From CAYNFQ01 sp964396715 (GTDB lineage Bacteria > Patescibacteriota > Microgenomatia > Daviesbacterales > UBA10151), in assembly GCA_964396715.1 (NCBI GenBank), contig CAYNFQ010000009.1, positions 1 through 47,028 of the forward strand: a stretch of DNA of 47,028 bases. Direction: 5' to 3'. Shown here one piece after another: positions 39,618 through 47,028 of the stretch; position 1 is the stretch's first letter; each line of letters opens with the position of its first letter. The notes under the pieces were generated by a model. That model was given only the letters and a program-made list of their open reading frames with translations, made no database searches and was not told where the DNA came from. The translations under genes were made by a program, and so were the position numbers.

Positions 39618-41000
39618 ATGCCAGAGAGTACTGTCCAGGGAGTCATTACCGAAGTAAACGGCCAGATTGCCACTGTTACCATAGAAACAGACGAGTTCCC
39701 TGATCTTTTGGAAATTTTGACCTCCCCGGAGGATCCGAGTGTAGTTTTGGAAGTTTTCTCCCAATCAACAAAGCGGATTTTTTGTCAAATCCTATCCAAT
39801 GCCGACAAGTTATACAGGGGCATGAAAATTTACGGCACCGGCAGCAATTTAAAAGTACCTGTGGGGAAAGAAGTTTTAGGAAGAGTGATGGATTTGTTTG
39901 GCAAACCCGTTGATAAAGGCGGCCCTATTCCCCCCGGCGCCAAAGCCTCCATCTACTCAAAAGCGCCTCCCTTAAGTATTGTTAAAGCCAGTTTCCAGAT
40001 TTTGGAAAGCGGTATTAAAGCCATAGATTTTCTGACCCCTATCCAGCGGGGCGGAAAAGCGGGCTTTATCGGAGGGGCAGGCGTGGGCAAAACCATACTT
40101 CTCACAGAACTTTTGCACAATATAGCCGGCGGACAAAACAGGATGGCTTCTGTTTTTGCCGGAGTGGGTGAGCGTATCAGGGAAGGTCAGGAGTTATATC
40201 AGCGGCTTAAAGAGTCAGGTGTTCTACCCAAGACAATCATCATTTTGGGCCAGATGAATGAAAATGCCGCCATCCGCTTCCGGGTGGCCCTGGCAGCAGT
40301 AAGCCAGGCAGAATATTTCCGCGATACCTTAAAGGAAGATGTGCTGTTTTTTATTGACAATATCTTCCGTTTTGTACAGGCCGGCTCAGAGGTGGCTACC
40401 TCACTTGGCACCATTCCTTCCGAACAATCCTACCAGGCCACCCTGCAAACAGAAATCAGCCAGCTTGAGGACAGGCTGATACCCACAGCCAATGGCACAA
40501 TTACCTCTTTTCAGAGTGTCTATGTGCCGGCAGATGAAATAACCGATGCCGGGGTCAATGCCGTGATGTCGCTTTTGGATAATGCCATTGTTTTATCCCG
40601 CTCGGTTGCCCAAAAAGGCATCTATCCGCCAATAGATTTGTACCAATCTTCAGCAGGCACTTTGACCAGATCATTTTTGGGTGAGGCTCATTTTAAGGCT
40701 TTAACAGAATTCCAGAAGCTATTGGAAAACTATAACAAACTATCACATATTGTAGCAATTGTCGGAGAGGAAGAATTGTCACCGGCAAACAGGATTCTTT
40801 ATAACAGGACCAAAAAAATCATCAATTATCTGACTCAGCCCTTTTTTGTAACAGAACAACAAACCGGCAGAAAAGGTAAAATAGTTTCCAGAGAAACAAC
40901 TGTAAAAGATATCACAGTAATACTTTCTGGGTCTTTAGATAACATACCGGCTGAAAAGTTTATGTATATTGGGAGCTTGGCAGAAGCCAAGATAATATAG
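39618..41000 (+). CDS. atpD: ATP synthase F1 beta subunit
   Basis: 460 residues from the ATG at 39618; a TTG two codons upstream is possible. P-loop GGAGVGKTILLTEL, VFAGVGERIREGQELYQRL (catalytic Glu in GER), LFFIDNIFRFVQAGSEV (Walker B) and ITSFQSVYVPADEITDAG are kept, so ATP hydrolysis should be possible. Divergent points are GTIPSEQSYQATL (usual GRMPSAVGYQPTL) and the DELSEED loop, here EEELSPA. The catalytic subunit binds gamma during rotation. Operon position is standard. Confidence 0.95.
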   Translation: MPESTVQGVITEVNGQIATVTIETDEFPDLLEILTSPEDPSVVLEVFSQSTKRIFCQILSNADKLYRGMKIYGTGSNLKVPVGKEVLGRVMDLFGKPVDKGGPIPPGAKASIYSKAPPLSIVKASFQILESGIKAIDFLTPIQRGGKAGFIGGAGVGKTILLTELLHNIAGGQNRMASVFAGVGERIREGQELYQRLKESGVLPKTIIILGQMNENAAIRFRVALAAVSQAEYFRDTLKEDVLFFIDNIFRFVQAGSEVATSLGTIPSEQSYQATLQTEISQLEDRLIPTANGTITSFQSVYVPADEITDAGVNAVMSLLDNAIVLSRSVAQKGIYPPIDLYQSSAGTLTRSFLGEAHFKALTEFQKLLENYNKLSHIVAIVGEEELSPANRILYNRTKKIINYLTQPFFVTEQQTGRKGKIVSRETTVKDITVILSGSLDNIPAEKFMYIGSLAEAKII

Positions 41001-41076
41001 CTTTCAGTCATCAGTCTTCAGCTTTCAGACTTTTCTGATTTGTCTGACGACTGATAGCTGACAGCTGACGACTATT
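41001..41076. repeat. Intergenic inverted repeat, family P1
   Basis: AGCTTTCAGTCATCAGTCTT and GTCTGACGACTGATAGCTGA-type arms between beta and epsilon. Confidence 0.85.
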
Positions 41077-41340
41077 ATGCAAACATTACATGTCCGTATC
41101 CTCTCTCCACAGCAACTGATCCTTGATACCCGGGCAGAGTCAGTCTCGTCCAAAAATTCCCAGGGTCCTTTTGATATTTTACCCCAACATGCCAATTTCA
41201 TCACCCTGATTGAAAATTCACCCATTGTTATTCGAGTTAAAGATCAGCAACCTCTCATCTTTAAATTTCCCATAGCAATCATGCATATTCAAGAAAATAA
41301 AGTGGCCATTTATACATATATTCAGCCACAAACTACCTGA
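41077..41340 (+). CDS. atpC: ATP synthase epsilon subunit, beta-sandwich only
   Basis: 87 residues. QTLHVRILSPQQLILDTRAESV and QGPFDILPQHANFITLI match the epsilon N-terminal beta-sandwich (usual G.fGiLPgHaplvt). The C-terminal helical hairpin that regulates ATP hydrolysis in bacterial epsilon (total usually 130-140) is missing. Such truncation removes the usual inhibitory arm. It ends the ATPase operon. Confidence 0.88.
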   Translation: MQTLHVRILSPQQLILDTRAESVSSKNSQGPFDILPQHANFITLIENSPIVIRVKDQQPLIFKFPIAIMHIQENKVAIYTYIQPQTT

Positions 41341-41386
41341 TCCCTTTTGATATCTTCCCATGATCTGGTTTGTTCTAAATTGGGTC

Positions 41387-41416
41387 TTGACAAATCTATG
41401 TAAATCTATGTATGCT
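41387..41416 (+). promoter_or_regulatory. Promoter of fibre gene 2 with AAATCTATG direct repeats
   Basis: TTGACA (41387-41392), 18 bases, TATGCT (41411-41416). AAATCTATG occurs twice in tandem in the spacer (41392-41400 and 41402-41410), and a TAATCTATGC lies just beyond. The same AAATCTATG word recurs three times in the coding region (41995-42030). This suggests an operator of the encoded DNA-binding domain. Confidence 0.6.
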
Positions 41417-41516
41417 GGATAAATAATCTATGCATGGCATAGTTTAGTGATTAGAGCAGTATTAAGCAGACGGATCGAAAACCCTGAGCGACCAAAGGGA
41501 GTCAAAGGGCAACAAG

Positions 41517-44500
41517 ATGAAAAAACCGTCTGCATTTTTAAAGATTTCTCAAGCCTCGAAAACCTTAGGCGTCTCCCAAGATACTTTGCGAAGATGGGAG
41601 AAACAGGGCAAGATCAAACCAATAAAAACTGCGGGGGGGACCAGGCTTTATCCTGAATTTGTCAAAATTGGCACTGCTGCCAAAAAATTGAGTGTTTCTA
41701 TTGACACTCTCAGAAGATGGGAAAGAAGTGGTAAAATCACCGCCCTGCGGACCCCCGGAGGCACCAGGCTTTATTCCCTGGATACATTGGAGGGGTTGAT
41801 CCCTCAGAAAGTGCATATTCCAGCAGTTGAGGCCCCAGAAACAATACCTCAGTCTTTTGAAAAAAAAGTAAAAACTACCGAGAACCTGCTCAAAGAGCTA
41901 GAAAATCAGCAGTTTTCACGCATTTTGACTGAAAATCCACCCATTAAACTTCCTAAAATTAGGCACGAAAATGAGCAATTTGGCCCAAAAAGTAAAATCT
42001 ATGCACAAATCTATGCACAAATCTATGCACACCCGAAAATTTTTTTGCCGGTTTTTGCTACTATAATAATAACCGGCGCCGCAGCATCTGCTTTCCTCTC
42101 TTCCCGCTTCCCATCTCAGACTCCTATTTCCCATTTCCCGCCTTCTACCTCTAATGTGCTGGCTGTTGCCACCGGTCCGCAGTTTTTAGAAATTAACTCT
42201 GATAGCCAAATTAACGGCTCACTTTTCGTGAGTGATCAAATCAATAACCTGTTTTTGGAAGGCACCCCTTCTGCCTCAACCATCACCTTATCATCCGGAG
42301 ATACCACTTTAACTGTATCAGACTCAGCTGAAATAGATCAGGACATATCAACTACCTCTGCTCCCACCTTCTCATCCCTCACTTTATCCTCAACTACCAA
42401 CCAGCTCTCCTCAGGCGGATTTCAATTCACCCTACCGGGTGCAACCACTACTTTAGTCGGAACCAATACCACCCAGACACTAACCAATAAATCCCTGTCC
42501 GGCTCTGCCAACACTTTTACCAACATCCCCAACTCTGCCCTTTCTAACTCCAAAGTAACTGTAACCGCAGGTACTAATTTAACTGGCGGCGGGGATGTTT
42601 CTTTGGGCTCATCTGTCACCTTAAGCTTAAAAAGCTCTCCTTCCGTCTCAGGAGTACTGTCTTTAGCAGATGGCACAGCCTCAGCTCCTGCTCTTACTTT
42701 TACAGATGATACCGATACAGGCTTATACAGGTTAGGCTCAAATAAGATTGGCCTGATCACCGGAGGCTCTGCCACCTCCGGCATTACCATTGACTCATCA
42801 GGAAATTTGGGGATTGGCATCATCTCCCCTTCTTCAAAACTCTCAGTATCAGGAAATTTGGCAATTGGTACTACTTATGCCCCGCTAGCAGCTCCTCTCA
42901 ATGGCTTAATAGTCCAGGGCAATGTGGGGATTGGGGCATCTGATCCGGTGGCCAAACTCTCTGTGGCCGGAAACTTGGCAGTGGGAGTCTCATTTGGCTA
43001 TAACTTGCAAGCGCCTACCCATGGATTAGCAGTTGAGGGCAATGTGGGAATTGGAATAACCACTGCCAACTCGGCATTGACTGTTTCAGGCGGGGCTGTG
43101 ATCGGCACAGGTTATAACTTAACTGCTCCCACCAACGGGCTGTTGGTTCAAGGATTAGTGGGTATAGGTACCACAGCCCCGGGTGGAACATTTGGGGTAG
43201 CAGGCAATCAACTGTTGGGTGCCACCTTTGCTAATTTGACCGGCCCTGCAAACGGTCTGGCTGTCCAGGGAAATGTGGGGGTGGGTGTTACCACTGCCAA
43301 CTCTAACTTGGCTGTGGCAGGTAATCTGGCTTTGGGTACAGGCTATGCCGGCATGATTGCACCGACCAATGGTTTACTCGTTGAAGGCAGTGTTGGTATA
43401 GGTATCTCAGTTCCTTCCCAAACTTTCCAGATTGGTACTGCCGGAAATGCTTTGGTCTTTACCTCCGGAGGTAATCTGGGAGTAGGTATCACCACCCCAT
43501 CACAATCCTTGGAAGTAATTGGCACTGCCAGAATCAGAGGAGCTGTAGGTAATACAGGCTTGGTGGTGACCTCAAATGGCAATGTTGGTATTGGCACCAC
43601 TGCCCCTGGTGCAGGATTACAGCTGACCACCAATGGTTTAATAGGTTATACAGGCAATGTTTACGGCCCTTCATCCGGTTTAGCTATTTCAGGTAATGTA
43701 GGAATAGGGATAACTACTGCAAACTCACTACTTTCTGTGGCAGGAGGAGCTCATATAGGCTCATTAAGACAGGGCATAGCAGCTCCCACTGATGGACTGT
43801 TTGTGGATGGCAATGTGGGGATTGGGGCCACATCCACAGCATATAACCTGGATGTCTGGGGAAATGGCAGGTTCTCCTCTGCCTTAACTGTTGGCGGAAA
43901 TTTGGGAATCGGGACATCTTTAACTGTTTCTTCAGGCAGTCACCTGCAATCTTCATTAAGAGTTGATGGTAATACCCAGCTCTCCAGTTTAACAACTTCC
44001 GGTAATGTCAGGATCGGGGGCAGCTTAACTGTTGAGGGTATCACTGTTACCAATGGAGATGTAGATTTAGGAAGCAGTGCTGCCAATACTGTCACCTTTA
44101 TTGGGGTAGTTGATTCAAACATCCTGCCTGATGCCAGCAATACCAGGAATATTGGTTCATCAGCCCTTAGGTGGGCCAACGGTTATTTTACCACTGTTGA
44201 TGCCACCAACCTCTCCGGCACAGTCACCGGTGGCTCTACCACCTCTGCCTCCTGGACTATCAACTCAGATAACAGCTCCAATAATGCGGAAGTGGGCTCC
44301 TTGGCTTTTGAAACAGGCAGCGGGTCGGGTGCCAATTTTAATGCGGTACTGCAGTGGAATGCCTCAGGTGATGCCGGCAGGATTTCCGGATTTGATAATT
44401 ATAATCTGTTTAATTTTCCGGTGGCTATCTTTTCTCAGGTTTCAGGGGCCAACCAAACCTTTACCTCAGGCTCGCTTTTTAAATATTCCCAGCCTTCTGC

Positions 44501-47028
44501 CCATGCCATCACCCAATCAGGAGCATTTATTGGTTCGGAGTTGGATTTTTCCTCCAATATTACAGTGCCAAATTCTTCATCAGGCAACCAGACCGGAGTG
44601 AAGGTGACTTTGTCTGATGGCGGGGCGGCTGCCACCTCCATTGGCTACCAGACAGCAGGAAGTTCTGATTATGGATTATATCTTCAGGGTGAAACACAAA
44701 GCTATTTTTCCGGAAATGTCGGGATTGGGGTATCTTTACCAGTTGCCAAATTATCTGTCCAGGGTAATGTGGGAATCGGATACAGTAATTCTGTAATCCC
44801 CACCAATGGCCTGGCTGTATCAGGGAATGTGGGGATTGGGATAACTACAGCCAACTCTACCCTTTCTGTGGCAGGAGGAGCTCATATAGGCTCATTAAGA
44901 CAGGGCATAGCAGCTCCCACTGATGGATTATTTGTGGATGGCAATGTGGGAATAGGAGCAACCTCTACAGCATATAACTTAGATGTCTGGGGCACAGGCA
45001 GGTTTAGCAGTGGTTTAACTGTGGCCGGTAATCTAGACATTGGCACATCTTTAACTGTCTCCAGCCTGACCTTGGCCTCAGGAGGACTGCGGGTTAATGG
45101 ATTTTCTGATTTAACTGGTAATGTGGGAGTGGGCGGATCATTAACTGCCAATTCCCTGTCCACCTTCCTCTCCTCCATCCTGGGAGCTGACGGATCAGCC
45201 ACTGCTCCGGCATATGCCTTTAATCTGGATACAGATACAGGCATATTCAGACCGGGAACTAATGCTTTAGGACTAACAACCGGTGGAGCATCAAGGCTAA
45301 CAGTAACTGCTGCAGGTCTGGTGGGCATTGGCATTACCTCCCCTGCTGCTGCCTTCCAGGTTAATTCCGGATCATCTGCAACAGTGATCACCTCAACTGG
45401 AAATGTAGGAATAGGTATAACTACAGCCAATTCTACCCTTTCTGTGGCAGGAGGAGCTCATATAGGCTCATTAAGACAGGGCATAGCAGCTCCCACTGAT
45501 GGATTATTTGTGGATGGCAATGTGGGGATTGGGGCCACTACCTCAAATAATATCCTTGATGTCTGGGGGAATGTGGGGATTGGTAATTCTTTAACTGTGT
45601 CATCAGCAACTGTTTTAAATACCCTTAATGTATCTTCCATTTCCAGCCTGTCAGGTAATGTGGGGATTGGTAATTCTTTAACTGTAGGATCAGGAGTTAA
45701 TTTCCTCTCTTCACTTAGGGTGGTGGGTAATACTCAATTGTCCACCTTAACCACCTCAGGGGATATTACCAATAGCGGAGTGTTTCTGGCCTCAGATGGT
45801 ACAGCATCAGCTCCAGGATATTCTTTTACCCAAGATACAGATACTGGAATATTTAGACCATCCAGCGATGCCCTGGGTCTGACAACAGGTGGAACATCCA
45901 GATTAACCCTAACAGCAGGCGGTAATGTAGGTATTGGATTCTCCTCCCCTGCCACTACACTTGGGGTATCTGGTAATGTCAATATTGGTTTCACCGGGTC
46001 TGTATCTGACCCCTTAGGACTGGCTGTCAGAGGTAATGTGGGTGTAGGAACCACCAGCCCCTTACAGGCCCTGCATGTGGTGGGACAGTGTGTGGCTAAA
46101 GGAACCAGGATCAGAAGAAAGCGTAAAGGGTTAAGGGGAAAGGGAGACGGGTGGGAAGAAGTGCCGGTTGAGGATATAAAAGCTGATGATGAAATATTAT
46201 CCTTAAACGATCAAACAGGTGAGTTTGAATGGCATAAGGTGGAAAAGACCATGGACATGGGGATACAGGAAGTATTCAGACTGGAAACAGCAACCGGGAA
46301 GTGGATAGAGACAACAGCAAATCACCCGTACTTAATACAACAGAATAACTTAACTGCGGGAAGGCTTTTTGTAGAAAGCAATATAGATAAGCAGCCCTAC
46401 AATAAGCAACAAAGCATAGGCAATAAGAAGCTTAACATTGAAATCAGCCCAATCAATCATTTTTTCAATCCTTTCTTCCTTAGGATAAATGCTACAACTA
46501 ACGAAACTATACCAGCAATGATGTTGGCTGTCAATAATCCGAGTTTTGGCACAAGCTCTTTTTCAAAGGCAAATGGACTGGCAATTGCTGCCAACATCCA
46601 ACCCGCAGACATATTGATTAATAATTCTGATATTATTCCAAACCATAAAGGATCAATTTTAGTCACTCAAGATACTTTAGCAACTGTCTTGCTTGATGTC
46701 AATCAGCCTACCAACTGGGTTAAAGTATCCCAGCTTAAAGTAGGAATGATTATTGCTACAGCCACAGGGTGGGAGCAAATCAGAACTATCTACTCCACTG
46801 GCAGGAAACAAACCTATGATCTGCAGATTGAAAATACCCATAATTTTGTAGGTAATGATATTGTGGCTCATAATACCTATATTAATAGCGGATTAAATAT
46901 CGGGGCTGCCTTTACAGGAGGAGCAGCTGTACCATCAAACGGCCTGGCTGTATCCGGTAATGTGGGAATAGGTATAACTACAGCCAATTCTACCCTTTCT
47001 GTGGCAGGAGGAGCTCATATAGGCTCAT
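41517..47028 (+). CDS. Membrane-anchored fibre protein with two N-terminal MerR-type HTH motifs and an intein (fibre 2, 3' end outside window)
   Basis: The frame from ATG 41517 is open to the window end, at least 1837 codons. Residues about 6-95 form two tandem MerR-like motifs (LGVSQDTLRRWEKQGKIKP and LSVSIDTLRRWERSGKITA, each with a GGTRLY wing). A linker follows, then a threefold IYAQ/H repeat and one membrane helix (about 175-198, IFLPVFATIIITGAAASAFL). The rest is an ectodomain of GNVGIG-type repeats related to fibre 1. An intein interrupts it at 46089-46874. The N-terminus should be cytoplasmic and the fibre outside. No C-terminal domain is seen. Role inferred: a surface fibre with a DNA-binding tail, possibly a sensor. 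A shorter overlapping frame (41447-41656) is a shadow. Confidence 0.88.
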   Translation, partial: MKKPSAFLKISQASKTLGVSQDTLRRWEKQGKIKPIKTAGGTRLYPEFVKIGTAAKKLSVSIDTLRRWERSGKITALRTPGGTRLYSLDTLEGLIPQKVHIPAVEAPETIPQSFEKKVKTTENLLKELENQQFSRILTENPPIKLPKIRHENEQFGPKSKIYAQIYAQIYAHPKIFLPVFATIIITGAAASAFLSSRFPSQTPISHFPPSTSNVLAVATGPQFLEINSDSQINGSLFVSDQINNLFLEGTPSASTITLSSGDTTLTVSDSAEIDQDISTTSAPTFSSLTLSSTTNQLSSGGFQFTLPGATTTLVGTNTTQTLTNKSLSGSANTFTNIPNSALSNSKVTVTAGTNLTGGGDVSLGSSVTLSLKSSPSVSGVLSLADGTASAPALTFTDDTDTGLYRLGSNKIGLITGGSATSGITIDSSGNLGIGIISPSSKLSVSGNLAIGTTYAPLAAPLNGLIVQGNVGIGASDPVAKLSVAGNLAVGVSFGYNLQAPTHGLAVEGNVGIGITTANSALTVSGGAVIGTGYNLTAPTNGLLVQGLVGIGTTAPGGTFGVAGNQLLGATFANLTGPANGLAVQGNVGVGVTTANSNLAVAGNLALGTGYAGMIAPTNGLLVEGSVGIGISVPSQTFQIGTAGNALVFTSGGNLGVGITTPSQSLEVIGTARIRGAVGNTGLVVTSNGNVGIGTTAPGAGLQLTTNGLIGYTGNVYGPSSGLAISGNVGIGITTANSLLSVAGGAHIGSLRQGIAAPTDGLFVDGNVGIGATSTAYNLDVWGNGRFSSALTVGGNLGIGTSLTVSSGSHLQSSLRVDGNTQLSSLTTSGNVRIGGSLTVEGITVTNGDVDLGSSAANTVTFIGVVDSNILPDASNTRNIGSSALRWANGYFTTVDATNLSGTVTGGSTTSASWTINSDNSSNNAEVGSLAFETGSGSGANFNAVLQWNASGDAGRISGFDNYNLFNFPVAIFSQVSGANQTFTSGSLFKYSQPSAHAITQSGAFIGSELDFSSNITVPNSSSGNQTGVKVTLSDGGAAATSIGYQTAGSSDYGLYLQGETQSYFSGNVGIGVSLPVAKLSVQGNVGIGYSNSVIPTNGLAVSGNVGIGITTANSTLSVAGGAHIGSLRQGIAAPTDGLFVDGNVGIGATSTAYNLDVWGTGRFSSGLTVAGNLDIGTSLTVSSLTLASGGLRVNGFSDLTGNVGVGGSLTANSLSTFLSSILGADGSATAPAYAFNLDTDTGIFRPGTNALGLTTGGASRLTVTAAGLVGIGITSPAAAFQVNSGSSATVITSTGNVGIGITTANSTLSVAGGAHIGSLRQGIAAPTDGLFVDGNVGIGATTSNNILDVWGNVGIGNSLTVSSATVLNTLNVSSISSLSGNVGIGNSLTVGSGVNFLSSLRVVGNTQLSTLTTSGDITNSGVFLASDGTASAPGYSFTQDTDTGIFRPSSDALGLTTGGTSRLTLTAGGNVGIGFSSPATTLGVSGNVNIGFTGSVSDPLGLAVRGNVGVGTTSPLQALHVVGQCVAKGTRIRRKRKGLRGKGDGWEEVPVEDIKADDEILSLNDQTGEFEWHKVEKTMDMGIQEVFRLETATGKWIETTANHPYLIQQNNLTAGRLFVESNIDKQPYNKQQSIGNKKLNIEISPINHFFNPFFLRINATTNETIPAMMLAVNNPSFGTSSFSKANGLAIAANIQPADILINNSDIIPNHKGSILVTQDTLATVLLDVNQPTNWVKVSQLKVGMIIATATGWEQIRTIYSTGRKQTYDLQIENTHNFVGNDIVAHNTYINSGLNIGAAFTGGAAVPSNGLAVSGNVGIGITTANSTLSVAGGAHIGS
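41995..42030 (+). repeat. Three perfect AAATCTATGCAC repeats in fibre gene 2
   Basis: 12-bp units at 41995-42006, 42007-42018 and 42019-42030, encoding IYAQIYAQIYAH just before the membrane helix. They share AAATCTATG with the promoter spacer. Confidence 0.95.
43731..43796 (+). repeat. Repeated module AHIGSLRQGIAAPTDGL, copy 1
   Basis: A 66-bp block starting CTTTCTGTGGCAGGAGGAGC, nearly identical to 44862-44927, 45438-45503 and the window end (46995-47028). Confidence 0.9.
44862..44927 (+). repeat. Repeated module AHIGSLRQGIAAPTDGL, copy 2
   Basis: Same block as 43731-43796, followed by the same FVDGNVGIGATSTAYNLDVW coding sequence. Confidence 0.9.
45438..45503 (+). repeat. Repeated module AHIGSLRQGIAAPTDGL, copy 3
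   Basis: Same block again, followed by FVDGNVGIGATTSNNILDVW. Confidence 0.9.
46089..46874 (+). other. Intein (262 residues) inside fibre 2
   Basis: Starts CVAKGTRI (block A, Cys1) and has TANHPYLI (block B His). It ends YDLQIENTHNFV... with DIVAHN, the His-Asn of block G, followed by extein Thr. These are the residues of self-splicing class 1 inteins. Fibre repeats resume directly after it (TYINSGLNIGAAF). The segment between B and F (about 150 residues) shows no LAGLIDADG or HNH motif; the opposite strand of it carries a possible small gene. Splicing would restore an uninterrupted fibre. Confidence 0.9.
46457..46666 (-). CDS. Possible small membrane protein on the strand opposite the intein
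   Basis: 69 residues from a GTG at 46666: MTKIDPLWFGIISELLINMS, then AGWMLAAIASPFAF, a polar stretch, and a second helix LTANIIAGIVSLVVAFILRKKG. The layout (two helices, a Leu/Ile-rich first part, basic tail RKKGLKK) resembles small two-helix membrane proteins seen in CPR genomes. It lies entirely within the part of the intein that normally holds a homing endonuclease. Composition fits a real protein better than chance antisense. No ribosome site or promoter is clear. Confidence 0.45.
   Translation of the reverse strand: MTKIDPLWFGIISELLINMSAGWMLAAIASPFAFEKELVPKLGLLTANIIAGIVSLVVAFILRKKGLKK

Noticed and set aside
41447..41656. A separate 69-residue gene before fibre 2
   Set aside because: It is in another frame and overlaps the well-formed MerR-type HTH region that starts at 41517.
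42001..42030. CRISPR-like short repeats
   Set aside because: The 12-bp units are contiguous without spacers and lie in a coding frame.
42422..46054. Long minus-strand open frames across fibre gene 2
   Set aside because: Same mirror effect of the repetitive coding strand (IPTLP-type sequence).
46677..46871. Second minus-strand gene opposite the intein end
   Set aside because: It overlaps conserved intein blocks F and G and its product has no recognisable features.

Overview
The window looks like part of a Candidate Phyla Radiation (Patescibacteria) genome, most likely from the Microgenomates side. This is inference. It rests on small, heavily repeat-laced intergenic spaces, PaaX/Cas2-like, ASCH, VanW-like, PEGA and flippase-like proteins typical of that group, huge surface proteins built from GNVGIGT repeats, and promoters of ordinary TTGACA/TATAAT type set very close to start codons. 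There is one 100-N scaffold gap, and the window ends inside an open gene.

Layout. 1-7.5 kb holds a VanW-like protein, a GH1 glycosidase, a drug/metabolite-transporter domain fused to a glycosidase-like barrel, a class A penicillin-binding protein and an ASCH protein. 7.6-10 kb is secE-nusG-rplK-rplA. 10.1-14.1 kb is surface fibre gene 1, interrupted by the gap. 14.1-17.4 kb holds a LytR_C-like membrane protein, a four-helix-bundle protein, a flippase-like membrane protein and a dockerin-like protein. At 17.4-20 kb rpoD diverges from rplJ-rplL, which has an L10 leader. 20.2-25.3 kb holds a small HTH protein, a GPI-like cupin, two glycosyltransferases, mreB and a PEGA/beta-propeller protein. 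tRNA-Arg(CCU) and tRNA-Pro(CGG) lie near 25.6-25.8 kb. 25.9-34.5 kb is a long minus-strand cluster: leuS, a SprT-like protease, comEA, a PaaX-like regulator, comEC, argS, a metallophosphoesterase and ndk.

35.0-41.3 kb is an F1-ATPase operon in the usual order (c-like, b, delta, alpha, gamma, beta, epsilon), but with no a subunit. Its c-like gene encodes a secreted ectodomain fused to a c-type hairpin with no acidic residue in either membrane helix. The ectodomain resembles a domain near the C-terminus of fibre 1. This could be an ATP-driven rotary machine coupled to surface structures instead of protons; that is a hypothesis.

41.5 kb to the window end is fibre gene 2. It encodes two tandem MerR-type DNA-binding motifs, a membrane helix, a very large GNVGIG-repeat ectodomain and an intein. 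The intein region carries a possible small membrane-protein gene on the opposite strand. Several families of short palindromic repeats fill the intergenic spaces and also sit in frame inside essential genes (nusG, rplA, leuS and others).
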